This document shows, piece after piece, positions 44,399 to 55,345 of a DNA stretch of 64,000 nucleotides; position 1 is the first letter of the stretch; each line of letters begins with the position of its first letter. The stretch comes from Haematobia irritans. Lineage: Eukaryota; Arthropoda; Insecta; Diptera; Muscidae. Made by a program: the position numbers and the translations under genes. The stretch spans positions 90,374,852 through 90,438,851 of the forward strand of contig NC_134401.1 of assembly GCF_050003625.1 (NCBI RefSeq). The letters are read 5' to 3'. The notes under the pieces were generated by a model. The model saw only the letters and a list, made by a program, of their open reading frames with translations. It was not told the DNA's origin and did no database searches.

Positions 44399-45005
44399 GG
44401 CTCATTTCTGGTTGAATGGCTACGTAAATAAGCAAAATTGCCGCATTTGGAGTGAAGAGCAACCAGAAGCCGTTCAAGAACTGCCCATGCATCCCGAAAA
44501 ATGCACTGTTTGGTGTGGTTTGTACGCTGGTGGAATCATTGGACCGTATTTTTTCAAAGATGCTGTTGGACGCAACGTTACGGTGAATGGCGATCGCTAT
44601 CGTTCGATGCTAACAAACTTTTTGTTGCCAAAAATGGAAGAACTGAACTTGGTTGACATGTGGTTTCAACAAGATGGCGCTACATGCCACACAGCTCGCG
44701 ATTCTATGGCCATTTTGAGGGAAAACTTCGGAGAACAATTCATCTCAAGAAATGGACCGGTAAGTTGGCCACCAAGATCATGCGATTTGACGCCTTTAGA
44801 CTATTTTTTGTGGGGCTACGTCAAGTCTAAAGTCTACAGAAATAAGCCAGCAACTATTCCAGCTTTGGAAGACAACATTTCCGAAGAAATTCGGGCTATT
44901 CCGGCCGAAATGCTCGAAAAAGTTGCCCAAAATTGGACTTTCCGAATGGACCACCTAAGACGCAGCCGCGGTCAACATTTAAATGAAATTATCTTCAAAA
45001 AGTAA
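44376..45005 (+). pseudogene. Transposase catalytic domain, DD36D (copy 1)
   Basis: An open frame from RQILFSDEAHFW to the natural stop. The catalytic aspartates are in FSDEAHF, FQQDGATCHTA and RSCDLTPLDYFLWG, with 92 residues between the first two and 36 between the last two. This is an intact IS630/Tc1-mariner RNase H fold, but the second helix-turn-helix and linker are gone, and no ATG gives a natural start (the frame extends upstream only from a TTG). It probably cannot bind its ends. Residues match copy 3 throughout. Confidence 0.85.
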
Positions 45006-45112
45006 ATGTCATGGACCAATCTAACGTTTCAAATAAAGAACCGATGAGATTTTGCAAATTTTATGCGTTTTTTTTAAAAAAAAAGTTATCAAGCTCTTAA
45101 CAAATCACCCTT

Positions 45113-46587
45113 TAGTATCGATAGACACATATCAAAATCTAATGTTCCATTGTCAATTTCGTATTACACCATTTCTTAGGATTTACATTTCATGAAAAAT
45201 CAACCAGCTGTATAATGTAATTTAATTATATTTTGTGATATCTTAGTCGTTCTCATATTATTTACATACCAAATTTAAAACATTTTTTTTTTTCTTAAAA
45301 CAAAGCATCAACAAATAATGCTCATATACTTTTTGAAGGTTCAGCTAATTTGTTTGCTAAGGGTATTTAATTACAGCAGAGTTGAAGAAGAGAATTAAAA
45401 AAGAAATTCATGTGGGTGGTTACCAGTCGAATAATTCTCTAAGTTTACTTTTAATTAAAATCAAAAACAAACAAAAAAACCTTTTCAATTTGGACAAAAA
45501 TTGGAAATGTAATGCCATTGAATCATTTACCAAGTTGGGATATAGGGATTTCCTCTAAAGAACTTAAATCTTTTAGAGAACTAAAAAAAGCTGACGTTTC
45601 CAAAATCAGCAACAACAGCAAAATAAAAAAAAAACTAAATGATAGCTTAGCCATAATGGTTTCTAACGTATTCGGTTTTAAAGCCCGGCTTTAAATCGAA
45701 AATGCCGGTTGAGATTTGAGTTTGATACACAGACGTATGTGTGGATGGTTGAACAAAGAGAAAATTGCTTTCAAACACACACACATACGTACATATATCT
45801 GCACGCGTCGTAACAAAAAATATACAAAAATAAATAAAAGGGAAAAACAACAAAACGTGATTAACGCAAAAGAGATGAGCTAATCGCCTTTTTATAGTTA
45901 TTGCCCAGTTTTACGATATGCATTGCTAAATTGCCGCCTTTAAGGCTGTCTTTGCTTTGTCTGTCTGTCTATCTGTGTCCATCTAACAAAAGAACCAAAC
46001 GCACTAAGACACATGTCGCAGCACATTTTTTTCGACACAACAAAACCAATTGGTATTAGTAGTCGCTTCCATGTGTTATGCACAAATATGCAAAAATATC
46101 CACATGTATTGAGGTAAACAAATAAAATATTTTCTAACAAACAAAAAGCATATGCAGAATAAAACTAAAATATACCAAAATATAGATATAGAATATAGAT
46201 CAATTGTACGGGCACGGACAACAAATACGGCCGGCCAAGAACCCTCCACCACAGATTGTGTACAAAATTTTACCATATATATTAACCAACTAGATACAGT
46301 GCAGTGAAATATTTCAAGCTTGGACACTGTGGACAACCGACTCCTCTCAAAAATGTACAATTTTCGTGAGACGTTTGTTACTTTATCAAACATTGGCACA
46401 AGTTATCTTTCTATTGTTTATAAATTACCTCCCTCACTCAATGATGTAAAGATTTTCTTCACATTTGATAGCTCATATGAGTCGTATGTCCTATGAATTA
46501 AGGGTCTTCCCTTTAAGCAAAATCATCTGTTGCATAAATCCAAAATGCTTTCAGTTAAAAAGCACTGCCCCTCCAGACAAAAATGTC
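45113..46587. other. Non-coding; AAGT-2 scrap near 46205-46265
   Basis: The scrap contains ATACGGCCGGCCAAGAACCC and TCCACCACAGATTGTGTAC, a diverged AAGT-2 end. Open frames at 45512, 45647, 45940 and 46076 have no recognised domains. Short (CTGT)n and (AC)n runs lie near 45961 and 45776. Confidence 0.4.
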
Positions 46588-46934
46588 ACCAACAGTTTTC
46601 CAATTACATTTTTAATTGGATTTTAAAATATATTCAGTCAATAATTTAATTGATTCAACAATTCTTTTTTATTAAAACAAAAATCAATCACAACAAGTAT
46701 ATACGGCCGTAAGTTCGGCCAGGCCGAATCTTATGTACCCTCCACCATGGATTGCGTAGGAACTTCTACTAAAGGCTGTCATCCACAATCGAATTACTTG
46801 GGTTGCGATAACACTTGCCGATGGCAAGGTATCGTAAAACTTTTTAACACTGTCTTCTAAATTGTAAGTTAGTCCATAAGGGGTATATATTAAACAAAAA
46901 AAAAAGGCCGATTAAATACGTATATAATTCAGTT

Positions 46935-47346
46935 TGACAAAATTTCCTATAGAAATAAAATTTTGACAAAATTTTCTATAGAAATAAAAACTTGACAAAA
47001 TTTTCTATAGAAATAAAATGTTGACAAAATTTTTTATGGAAGTAAAATGTTGACAAAATTTTCTATAGCAATAAAATTTTGACAAAATTTTCTATAGAAA
47101 TAAAATGTTGACAAAATTTTCTATAGAAATAAAATGTTGACAAAATGTTCTATAGAAATAAAATGTTGACAAAATTGTCTATAGAAATAAAATGTTGACA
47201 AAACTTTCTACAGAAATAAATTTTTTACAAAATTTTCTATAGAAATAAAATGTTGACAAACATTGCTATAGAAATAAACTTTTTACAAAACTTTCTATAG
47301 AAATGAAATTTTGACAAAACTTTCTATAGTAATAAAATTTGACAAT
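46935..47346 (-). repeat. sat29 array inside AAGT-2
   Basis: About 14 units in the orientation AAATAAAATGTTGACAAAAT. It lies between the AAGT-2 end and its 153-bp repeats, so it is carried as part of the element. Confidence 0.85.
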
Positions 47347-48022
47347 TTTTACATGGCTGTTAGAGGCCATATACTAACGAAATGTACCAAATTTCAACCG
47401 CATCGGATGACTTTTGCTCCTCCAAGAGGCTCCGGAGGTCAAATCTGGGGATCGGTTTATATGGGAGCTATATATAATTATGGACCGATATGGACCAATT
47501 TTTGCATGGTTGTTAGAGACCATATACTAACACCACGTACTAAATTTCAATTGGATCGGATGAATTTTGCTCCTCCAAGAGGCTCCGGAGGTCAAATCTG
47601 GGGATCGGTTTATATGGGAGCTATATATATTTATGGACCGATATGAAGCAATTTTTGCATGGTTGTTAGAGACCGTATACTAACATCAGGTACCAAATTT
47701 CAACCGGATCGGATGAATTTTGCCCCTCCAAGAGGCTCCGGAGGTCAAATCTGGGGATCGGTTTATATGGGGGCTATATATATTTATGGACCGATATGGA
47801 CCAATTTTTGCATGGTTGTTAGAGACCGTATACTTAGACTACGTACCAAATTTCAACCGGATCGGATGAATTTTGCTGCTCCGGAAGGCTCCGCAAGCCA
47901 AATTTGGGGATCGGTTTATATGGGGGCTATACGTAAACGTGGGCCGATATGGCCCATTTTCAATACCATCCGACCTACATCAATAACAACTACTTGTGCC
48001 AAGTTTCAAGTCGATAGCTAGT
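47347..48022 (+). repeat. 153-bp tandem repeats with an open 51-codon frame
   Basis: GATCGGTTTATATGGG recurs at 47450, 47603, 47756 and 47909, exactly 153 bp apart. One frame stays open through four units except for a TGA at 47644-47646, giving a 51-residue repeat with MNFAPPRGSGGQIWGSVYMG. I doubt it is translated: no start context or flanking domain, and related AAGT-1 repeats have stops. Confidence 0.8.
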
Positions 48023-48410
48023 TTCGTTCGGAAGTTAGCGTGATTTCCACAGACGGACGGACAGCCGGACAGACGGACAGACGGACAGACGGACAGACGG
48101 ACGGACGGACGGACATGCTTAGATCGACTCAGAATTTCACCACGACCCAGAATATATATACTTTATGGGGTCTTAGAGCAATATTTCGATGTGTTACAAA
48201 CGGAATGACAAAGTTAATATACCCCCATCCTATGGTGGAGGGTATAAAAAAAATTAATGAAATCAATAATTTTTTTAATGAGTTTTTTTTTAGTTTTTTT
48301 TTTTTAATTGAAGCTGGTGATTGCCTCTATCATTTCTGTGATTGAAGAAATTGCATTTAACAATTAATTGGTTAAATTAAATTCCTGATTGAAGACAAAA
48401 AATATTTTTT

Positions 48411-49233
48411 TCTACGTAGTGAGGAAAATTAACCATGTTACATTAACCATAACATTTCATACAACCATGACAGTAGGGTTAAGAAACCCCGACGTTACCC
48501 ATATCCATACACAGAAAAAAATTTCACGAACATTTTTCCAATTAAAATTTAAATTGCGTTTTAAAAAATATTCAACACTGAGGTTATTGTGAGGTTATTG
48601 GGAAGACAGTGGATGGTCATTCTATGTTGAATTGAAAAGCGATTGTGAAAGCAGAAAAATCGACTTTTAAAAATTTGGGAAAAGTTGCAATTCTTATTAG
48701 AATGCATTGATCGTATTAGACCTGTTTGAGAGGTTATTGGGTGGCTCCTAGAGTAACCATGTTAATTTCTCGGCCATTATATACCGACAAACCATTTTAT
48801 ATTTTGGCAAAACTTTGCCATGTTCCCATCTAAAAATAACATTTTGGTCCAGGAGGTGATCATATTCATTCTCTGCGTGTGTCTGAACAGGAAAAAGTCC
48901 GTTGTTAAACAGATGCAAACATTGACTGTTGTTTATTGAAAAAAAAAATATTTTACTTCAGTTTAAATTTTGAAAATTTTTTTCAAAAATTTCCCAAGCC
49001 CAAATTTTCTTTATTGCAAGTGTGTCTCCAAAATGTTATGAACTAAACATGGGTATAAATTACAGTGCTAACTAACGCTTTTGCAAAATAGTAAGAATGA
49101 ACTACGGCATAGTTACTATGACAATGTGATTTGGCGCCAAGAAGAATTTCGCAAATGGTACACAGAAAACAATGTAATCAAGATATTGTCTATTAAAAAG
49201 TTGATTGAATCTCAAAACTTTTTCAATTAAAAA
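48411..49233. other. Non-coding; AATT and foldback scraps
   Basis: An AATT end (CACAGAAAAAAATTTCACG) lies at about 48511. A diverged foldback MITE is at about 48725-48880. An AATT left part at 49165-49233 is cut by the next element. No gene. Confidence 0.45.
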
Positions 49234-49295
49234 ACAAGTAAGGAAAGTCTAAAGTCGGGCGGGGCAAACTATATTATACCCTGCACCACTTTGTA

Positions 49296-50226
49296 AAGGG
49301 TGATTTGTTAAGAGCTTGATAACTTTAAAAAAAAAAAACGCATAAAATTTGCAAAATCTCATTGGTTCTTTATTTGAAACGTTAGATTGGTCCATGACAT
49401 TTACTTTTTGAAAATAATTTCATTTAAATGTTGACCGCGGCTGCGTCTTAGGTGGTCCATTCGGAAAGTCCAATTTTGGGCAACTTTTTCGAGCATTTCG
49501 GCCGGAATAGCCCGAATTTCTTCGGAAATGTTGTCTTCCAAAGCTGGAATAGTTGCTGGCTTATTTCTGTAGACTTTAGACTTGACGTAGCCCCACAAAA
49601 AATAGTCTAAAGGCGTCAAATCGCATGATCTTGGTGGCCAACTTACCGGTCCATTTCTTGAGATGAATTGTTCTCCGAAGTTTTCCCTCAAAATGGCCAT
49701 AGAATCGCGAGCTGTGTGGCATGTAGCGCCATCTTGTTGAAACCACATGTCAACCAAGTTCAGTTCTTCCATTTTTGGCAACAAAAAGTTTATTAGCATC
49801 GAACGATAGCGATCGCCATTCACCGTAACGTTGCGTCCAACAGCATCTTTGAAAAAATACGGTCAAATGATTCCACCAGCGTACAAACCACACCAAACAG
49901 TGCATTTTTCGGGATGCATGGGCAGTTCTTGAACGGCTTCTGGTTGCTCTTCACTCCAAATGCGGCAATTTTGCTTATTTACGTAGCCATTCAACCAGAA
50001 ATGAGCCTCATCGCTGAACAAAATTTGTCGATAAAAAAGCGGATTTTCTGCCACTGATTTTGGTAATAAAATTCAATGATTTGCAAGCGTTGCTCGTTAG
50101 TAAGTCTATTCATGATGAAATGTCAAAGCATACTGAGCATCTTTCTCTTTGACACCATGTCTGAAATCCCACGTGATCTGTCAAATACTAATGCATGAAA
50201 ATCCTAACCTCAAAAGAATCACCCTT
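49296..50226 (-). mobile_element. Tc1/mariner-type element (DD36D), copy 2
   Basis: Flanked by TA (49294-49295 and 50227-50228), with the same AAGGGTGATT ends as copy 1. The target is known: copies A and B of AAGT-1 have one TA at the matching CTTTGTAGATC (complement). The transposase has its own internal deletion (N-terminal ...FYYQNQ, resuming at AENPLFYRQILF). Confidence 0.9.
49401..50054 (-). pseudogene. Transposase catalytic domain, broken (copy 2)
   Basis: Same DD36D domain as copy 1, but a TGA replaces the glycine codon after AGGII (near 49863). Thr is changed to Ile in the segment RSMLINFLL. All three aspartates remain readable. Inactive. Confidence 0.85.
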
Positions 50227-51718
50227 TAGATCTAAATATTCGATACCATATCACATCCGTCAAATGTGTTGGGGGCTATATATAAAGGTTTGTCCCAAAT
50301 ATATACATTTAAATATCACTCAATCTGGACAGAATTTGATAGACTTCTACAAAATCTATAGACTCAAAATTTAAGTCGGCTAATGCAGGATGGAACACAA
50401 TGTTAGTAAAAAAATATGGGAAACATTTAAATCTGAAGCAATTTTAAGGAAACTTCGCAAAAGTTTATTTATGATTTATCGCTCGATATATATGTATTAG
50501 AAGTTTAGGAAAATTAGAGTCATTTTTACAACTTTTCGACTAAGCAGTGGCGATTTTACAAGGTATTTTGACCATTTTTGTCGAAATCAGAAAAACATAT
50601 ATATGGGAGGTATATCTAAATCTGAACCGATTTCAATCAAATTTGGCACACATGACTATATTACTAATTGTACTCCTAGTGCAAAATTTCAACCAAATTG
50701 GGCCAAAACTCTGGCTTCTGGGGCCATATAAGTCCATATCGGGCGAAAAATATATATGGAAGCTATATCTAAATCTGAACCGATTTCAATCAGATTTGGC
50801 ACACATGACTATACTAGCAATTGTACTCCTTGTGAAAAAATTTCAAGCTAATCGGGATAAAACTCTAACTTCTGCGTCCATATAAGTGCATATCGGGTGA
50901 AAGATATATATGGGAGCTATATCTAAATTTGAATAGATTTCAATCAGATTTGGCACACATGACTATACTAGCAATTGTACTCCTTGTGCAAAATTTCAAG
51001 CTAATCGGGATAAAACTCTAACTTCTGCGTCCATATAAGTGCATATCGGGTGAAAGATATATATGGGAGCTATATCTAAATTTGAATAGACTTCAATCAG
51101 ATTTGGCACGCATAGCTACAAAGCTAAATCTACTCCCTGTGCAAAATTTCAACCAAATTGGGCCAAAACTCTGGCTTTTAGGACCATATTAGTCCATATC
51201 GGGCGAAAGATATATATATATGGGAACTATATCTAAATCTGAACCGATTTCAATCAAATTTTGCACACTTGACTATACGACCAAGTGTTATGTTTGTACA
51301 AAATTTCAAACAAATTGGTATAAAACTCTGGCTGCTGGGACCATATTAGTGCATATCGGGCGAAAGATATATATGGGAGCTATATCTAAATCTGAACCGA
51401 TTTCTTCCAAAATCAATAGGGTTCTATTCTAACCCAAATTAGGAACATGTACCAAATTTGAAGGCGATTGGACTTAAATTACGACCTAGACTTTGATCAC
51501 AAAAATGTGTTCACAGACAGACGGATGGACGGACAGACGGACATGGTTATATCGACTCAGGGACCCACCCTGAGCATTATTGCCAAAGACACCATGTGTC
51601 TATCTCGTCTGCTTCTGGGTGTTACAAACATATGCACTAACTTATAATACCCTGTTCCACCGTGTGGCGCAGGTTATAATTAATTGAAACAATTAACTTT
51701 TTAATCAAATTTGGAAGA

Positions 51719-51943
51719 CTAACGGCCATTTTCATGTAGCTACGTTAGGCTTTAACTGCCAGTTAACAGAAAGAAAAATGGAAATATTTTTTCTCCGGTT
51801 AACTTTAACTGAAAATTTTTCAGCAGTTAAGTTTCTAACTGGCATATGGAATATATATGTAAGATGACAGCTTCGTCCATAATACGGTTTAAAAGTTGGT
51901 TAGTTAACAGAACACTAACGGAGCTTTATGAAAATGGGGATAA
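51719..51943. mobile_element. MITE (TAACGGCCATTTTCAT ends), intact copy
   Basis: Colinear with the interrupted copy at 531-1164. At about 51789 it reads TTTTCTCCGGTTAACTTTAA without the LINE, giving the empty site. The right end is GGAGCTTTATGAAAATGGGG. Confidence 0.7.
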
Positions 51944-51949
51944 GTCAGA

Positions 51950-52340
51950 TAAAAAATAATTATTTAAATTTTTAATTAAAAATTAAATAATTAAATTATA
52001 ATTTAATTAATAAATTTTTTAATTAATAAATTTTTTAATCAAACTAAAAACGCTAAGTCAGTTATGAAAGTGATTGAAAATATTTAATTAAAAATTAAAG
52101 TTAAGTTAATCAAAACACTAATTGAGTTTTGCAATCAACATCAATTAAATTTTGTATGACGATGAATCACTTAAAAAATTATTTGAAATTTGCTAATGAA
52201 ATCAATTAATTTTTTAATGAAGTATTTTTTATGCCCAATTAAAATTGTGCTTGATACTATGGTTTTCGTAATTGAAGACATTTCAATTAAAAAATGAATT
52301 GGATCAATTAATCTCAGTAAATTCTCGCTTATTTACGATT
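51950..52340 (-). mobile_element. AATT-family MITE
   Basis: A long, diverged copy with many AATTAAAAATTAA palindromes and the marker GTAATTGAAGACATTTC, ending near TTAATTTCTGAGTGTAC. Confidence 0.55.
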
Positions 52341-52406
52341 AACGATTTTAATTTCTGAGTGTACATTAACAAAAGACTATCAATGGCAGACATTTTTTGT
52401 ACTTAT

Positions 52407-52614
52407 GCTATGGTCACACTGGGCAAATACTTGACAGAAATCGAAAAAGAATCCGTGGCCACAGCCAAACGTGCAATCATTTTGAGCTCATATTGGATAT
52501 ATAACACTATGGCAGGGTTATTTTCCAAAAACCGTATCCAGATATTTGGAAAATGTTTCTGGAAAAATGTTTGATACTCATTTTGGACAAATATTTGCCT
52601 AGTGTGACCATAGC
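52407..52614. mobile_element. MITE with GCTATGGTCACACT ends
   Basis: This 208-bp element has inverted ends GCTATGGTCACACTGGGCAA and the complement of GCTATGGTCACACTAGGCAA, one mismatch in 20. CTTA occurs just outside each end but offset, so the duplication is unclear. The superfamily is not recognised. The open frame at 52359-52574 is a by-product. Confidence 0.75.
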
Positions 52615-53564
52615 CTTAAAATCAATTTCGATGTTCAATTAGCATGTAATATTGCTGGTAATGAGATGTGTTTTCCAATAACAAACTAATAAAGAGTAAA
52701 ACAGTTACACAAAAATGTATTTGAATGAGGGGCTATATGCAAACCGATGAAAAATTGGTGATATGGTTACTGACCGAAATTACCGTACAAAAGACGTAAA
52801 ATTTTTACCAATGCTAGTAAAAAGTCTCGGTTTCGAACAGGCCCTAAATATTCGAAATTTCAACTAACTTCTGAAAAATCCATTAAAACTTCCAGAATTA
52901 CAATATTTTGTGGAATTTGGAACAAATCAATATCCAACAATAAATTAAAACTTTATAGAAATGTGCTTTTTATTGCCTTTTACGAGCGTTATAATAATTT
53001 CAATTAATTTTTTTTTTATATTGTGTCAATTGCCTTTAGCATCGAAAGAGAGTATATCATAAGCGATACACAGTGGGAACCCAGTAACTGATAAATTGGA
53101 TGCAAAATACTAAAGCTTAAAGTGTTGACACATCCGTGAAGAATGAGTTTTACATTCCGTACAAGGGGGTTGAATTCTTATACCAGCCGCCAATCGATTG
53201 ATAATTTAAAATTCTAAAGGCGTTCGATATTGGTGCAGCAAAGTTGTTGTTAAACAATTTATGTTTATTTATTATTGCTTGTTGCCGAACGGCCATCTAA
53301 TAGTAGGGTTAATTGAAATTTGTCGTAGTCCATAGAATATGTAAATGAAGATTCTATGACGGTATGATGATCCCGATTGTAAATTCTTCGACTTCGTAGT
53401 GGAATTTTTAAACATAAATAATTGATGATAATAAATAATATAGAGACTGACAGTTATTTTTATATATTTTATTATTATGAATGAATGACTATGAACTTAT
53501 ATATTATCCTTTTAGACTATGAACTTTTCTGATATCAAATCGTTTCCAATTACGTTAACCTGGG
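52615..53564. other. Non-coding spacer
   Basis: AT-rich, no element delimited and no gene supported. Confidence 0.4.
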
Positions 53565-53872
53565 TAAAAATTTCACGAAAATTTTTCCAATAAAAGGCTT
53601 AATTGAGTTTTAAAATATATTTAATTCAAAATTTAATTAATTCAAAAAAAATCAATCACAAAAAATAATATCAATTAGATTTTTAATCGGATCAATTAAA
53701 TTTTGAATTGACTTTCAGTTTTTTTTTTAATTGATACTATAATTTCTGTGATCAATTAATTTCGTGATTGAAGACAAAAAATAGTCATTTCTGTGATTGA
53801 AGACATTTCAATTAAAAAATTAATTGGATCAATTAATTTCGTGATTGAACCAGAAAAAAAAATTTTGTGTTT
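53565..53872 (-). mobile_element. AATT-family MITE
   Basis: From AAAATTTCACGAAAATTTTT to GTGATTGAACCAGAAAAAAA. The block TTTCTGTGATTGAAGACATT is intact, and a short internal duplication repeats the TTTCGTGATTGAAGAC end. Confidence 0.65.
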
Positions 53873-54083
53873 ACTCTCTAGGTCTCTCTTTCTAAACACA
53901 TACATATATGTTTATAGGCTATTTCCAAATTTCCATATTAACATGTATGTCCAAACCATGTTATGCTAGTTTATGAACATTATATGCTTGCACTTAAAAA
54001 TGTTGTGTTAAAAAATTTGAGTTCCAAATATATAATTTTTACACCCAAACATATGAAAAACAGTATTTTTCGTCTGTGTAGAT
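53873..54083 (-). mobile_element. CATATG-family MITE end
   Basis: Contains CTAGGTCTCTCTTTCTAAAC, as in 35223-35712, and terminates CATATGAAAAACAG and TTTTTCGTCTGTG. DD36D copy 3 is inserted two bases beyond its end. Confidence 0.65.
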
Positions 54084-54084
54084 A

Positions 54085-55018
54085 AAGGGTGATTTGTTAA
54101 GAGCTTGATAACTTTTTTTTTTTAAAAAACGCATAAAATTAAACAAAATCTCATCGGTTCTTTATTTGAAACGTTAGATTGGTCCATGACATTTACTTTT
54201 TGAAGATAATTTCATTTAAATGTTGACCGCGGCTGCGTCTTAGGTGGTCCATTCGGAAAGTCCAATTTTGGGCAACTTTTTCGAGCATTTCGGCCGGAAT
54301 AGCCCGAATTTCTTCGGAAATGTTGTCTTCCAAAGCTGGAATAGTTGCTGGCTTATTTCTGTAGACTTTAGACTTGACGTAGCCCCACAAAAAATAGTCT
54401 AAAGGCGTCAAATCGCATGATCTTGGTGGCCAACTTACCGGTCCATTTCTTGAGATGAATTGTTCTCCGAAGTTTTCCCTCAAAATGGCCATAGAATCGC
54501 GAGCTGTGTGGCATGTAGCGCCATCTTGTTGAAACCACATGTCAACCAAGTTCAGTTCTTCCATTTTTGGCAACAAAAAGTTTGTTAGCATCGAACGATA
54601 GCGATCGCCATTCACCGTAACGTTGCGTCCAACAGCATCTTTGAAAAAATACGGTCCAATGATTCCACCAGCGTACAAACCACACCAAACAGTGCATTTT
54701 TCGGGATGCATGGGCAGTTCTTGAACGGCTTCTGGTTGCTCTTCACTCCAAATGCGGCAATTTTGCTTATTTACGTAGCCATTCAACCAGAAATGAGCCT
54801 CATCGCTGAACAAAATTTGTCGATAAACACATTTCGAACCGAACACTGATTTTGGTAATAAAATTCAATGATTTGCAAGCGTTGCTCGTTAGTAAGTCTA
54901 TTCATGATGAAATGTCAAAGCATACTGAGCATCTTTCTCTTTGACACCATGTCTGAAATCCCACGTGATCTGTCAAATACTAATGCATGAAATTCCTAAC
55001 ATCAAAAGAATCACCCTT
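54085..55018 (-). mobile_element. Tc1/mariner-type element (DD36D), copy 3
   Basis: Flanked by TA (54083-54084 and 55019-55020), with AAGGGTGATT ends and a length of 934 bp. The transposase is deleted between VRNVF and YRQILF, a third distinct junction. Confidence 0.9.
54193..54846 (-). pseudogene. Transposase catalytic domain, DD36D (copy 3)
   Basis: The frame is open to the natural stop with the same FSDEAHF, FQQDGATCHTA and SCDLTPLDYF aspartates, and reads the same as copy 1. It could be translated from an out-of-family start (MFGSKCVYRQILF) created by the deletion, but lacks the DNA-binding domains. Confidence 0.85.
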
Positions 55019-55029
55019 TAGTTTCGGTT

Positions 55030-55345
55030 ACCACACATCAAATTTTTATTCGGAAATTAATATAGCCACTAGTATTGAATTTTAGTTAAAATTCAACGAA
55101 AAATCCAATTATAATTTTAATCGCAAAACTCATAAAAAATTAAGGTGGAAATTACATTTTTTTAAATCAAAGGGTAAAATAATAAGTCATAAATAATAAT
55201 GCAATAAAAAATTAATAAACTCATTTAAATTTAAAATTTTTAATTGAACTAATTGAGAAATTGAATATGACGAAAAATCAATTAGTTGTTTAAATTGGTA
55301 CTATCATTTCCGTTATTGAATCAGAAAGAAAAAAATCTTTGTATG
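55030..55345 (-). mobile_element. AATT-family MITE, diverged
   Basis: AATT palindromes with GGTACTATCATTTCCGTTAT and an end GAATCAGAAAGAAAAAAA. Confidence 0.5.

Larger units (their letters stand above)
44169..45112 (+). mobile_element. Tc1/mariner-type element (DD36D), copy 1
   Basis: This 944-bp element is flanked by TA (44167-44168 and 45113-45114). The ends AAGGGTGATTCTTTTGAGG and the complement of AAGGGTGATTTGTTAAGAGC share AAGGGTGATT exactly. It encodes a transposase whose middle has been deleted. Copies 2 and 3 lie at 49296-50226 and 54085-55018. Confidence 0.9.
46692..48252 (+). mobile_element. AAGT-2 element
   Basis: The left end is ACAAGTATATACGGCC with the perfect hairpin TTCGGCC-A-GGCCGAA and TACCCTCCACCATGGATTG. 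Next come a sat29 array, four 153-bp units, and GACGGACA repeats. The right end is CCATCCTATGGTGGAGGGTA then TAAAAA. The order parallels AAGT-1 read in reverse. Much of the right part closely resembles, from memory, a repeat common in Drosophila; not verified. Confidence 0.75.
46588..48410 (-). mobile_element. AATT-family MITE split by AAGT-2
   Basis: The left part (46588-46691, to AAAATCAATCACAAC) and right part (48253-48410, to TTTTTTTCTACGTAG) read as one AATT element with the AAGT-2 element in the middle. Confidence 0.65.
49234..51680 (-). mobile_element. AAGT-1 element, copy C, with a DD36D insertion
   Basis: It starts ACAAGTAAGGAAAGTC and its hairpin is partly degraded (GTCGGGCGGGGC). 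It ends near the complement of TATACCCTG. It contains the 931-bp element at 49296-50226 and diverged internal units, and interrupts an AATT MITE. Open frames inside (50547-50885, 51220-51432) are shadows. Confidence 0.8.
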
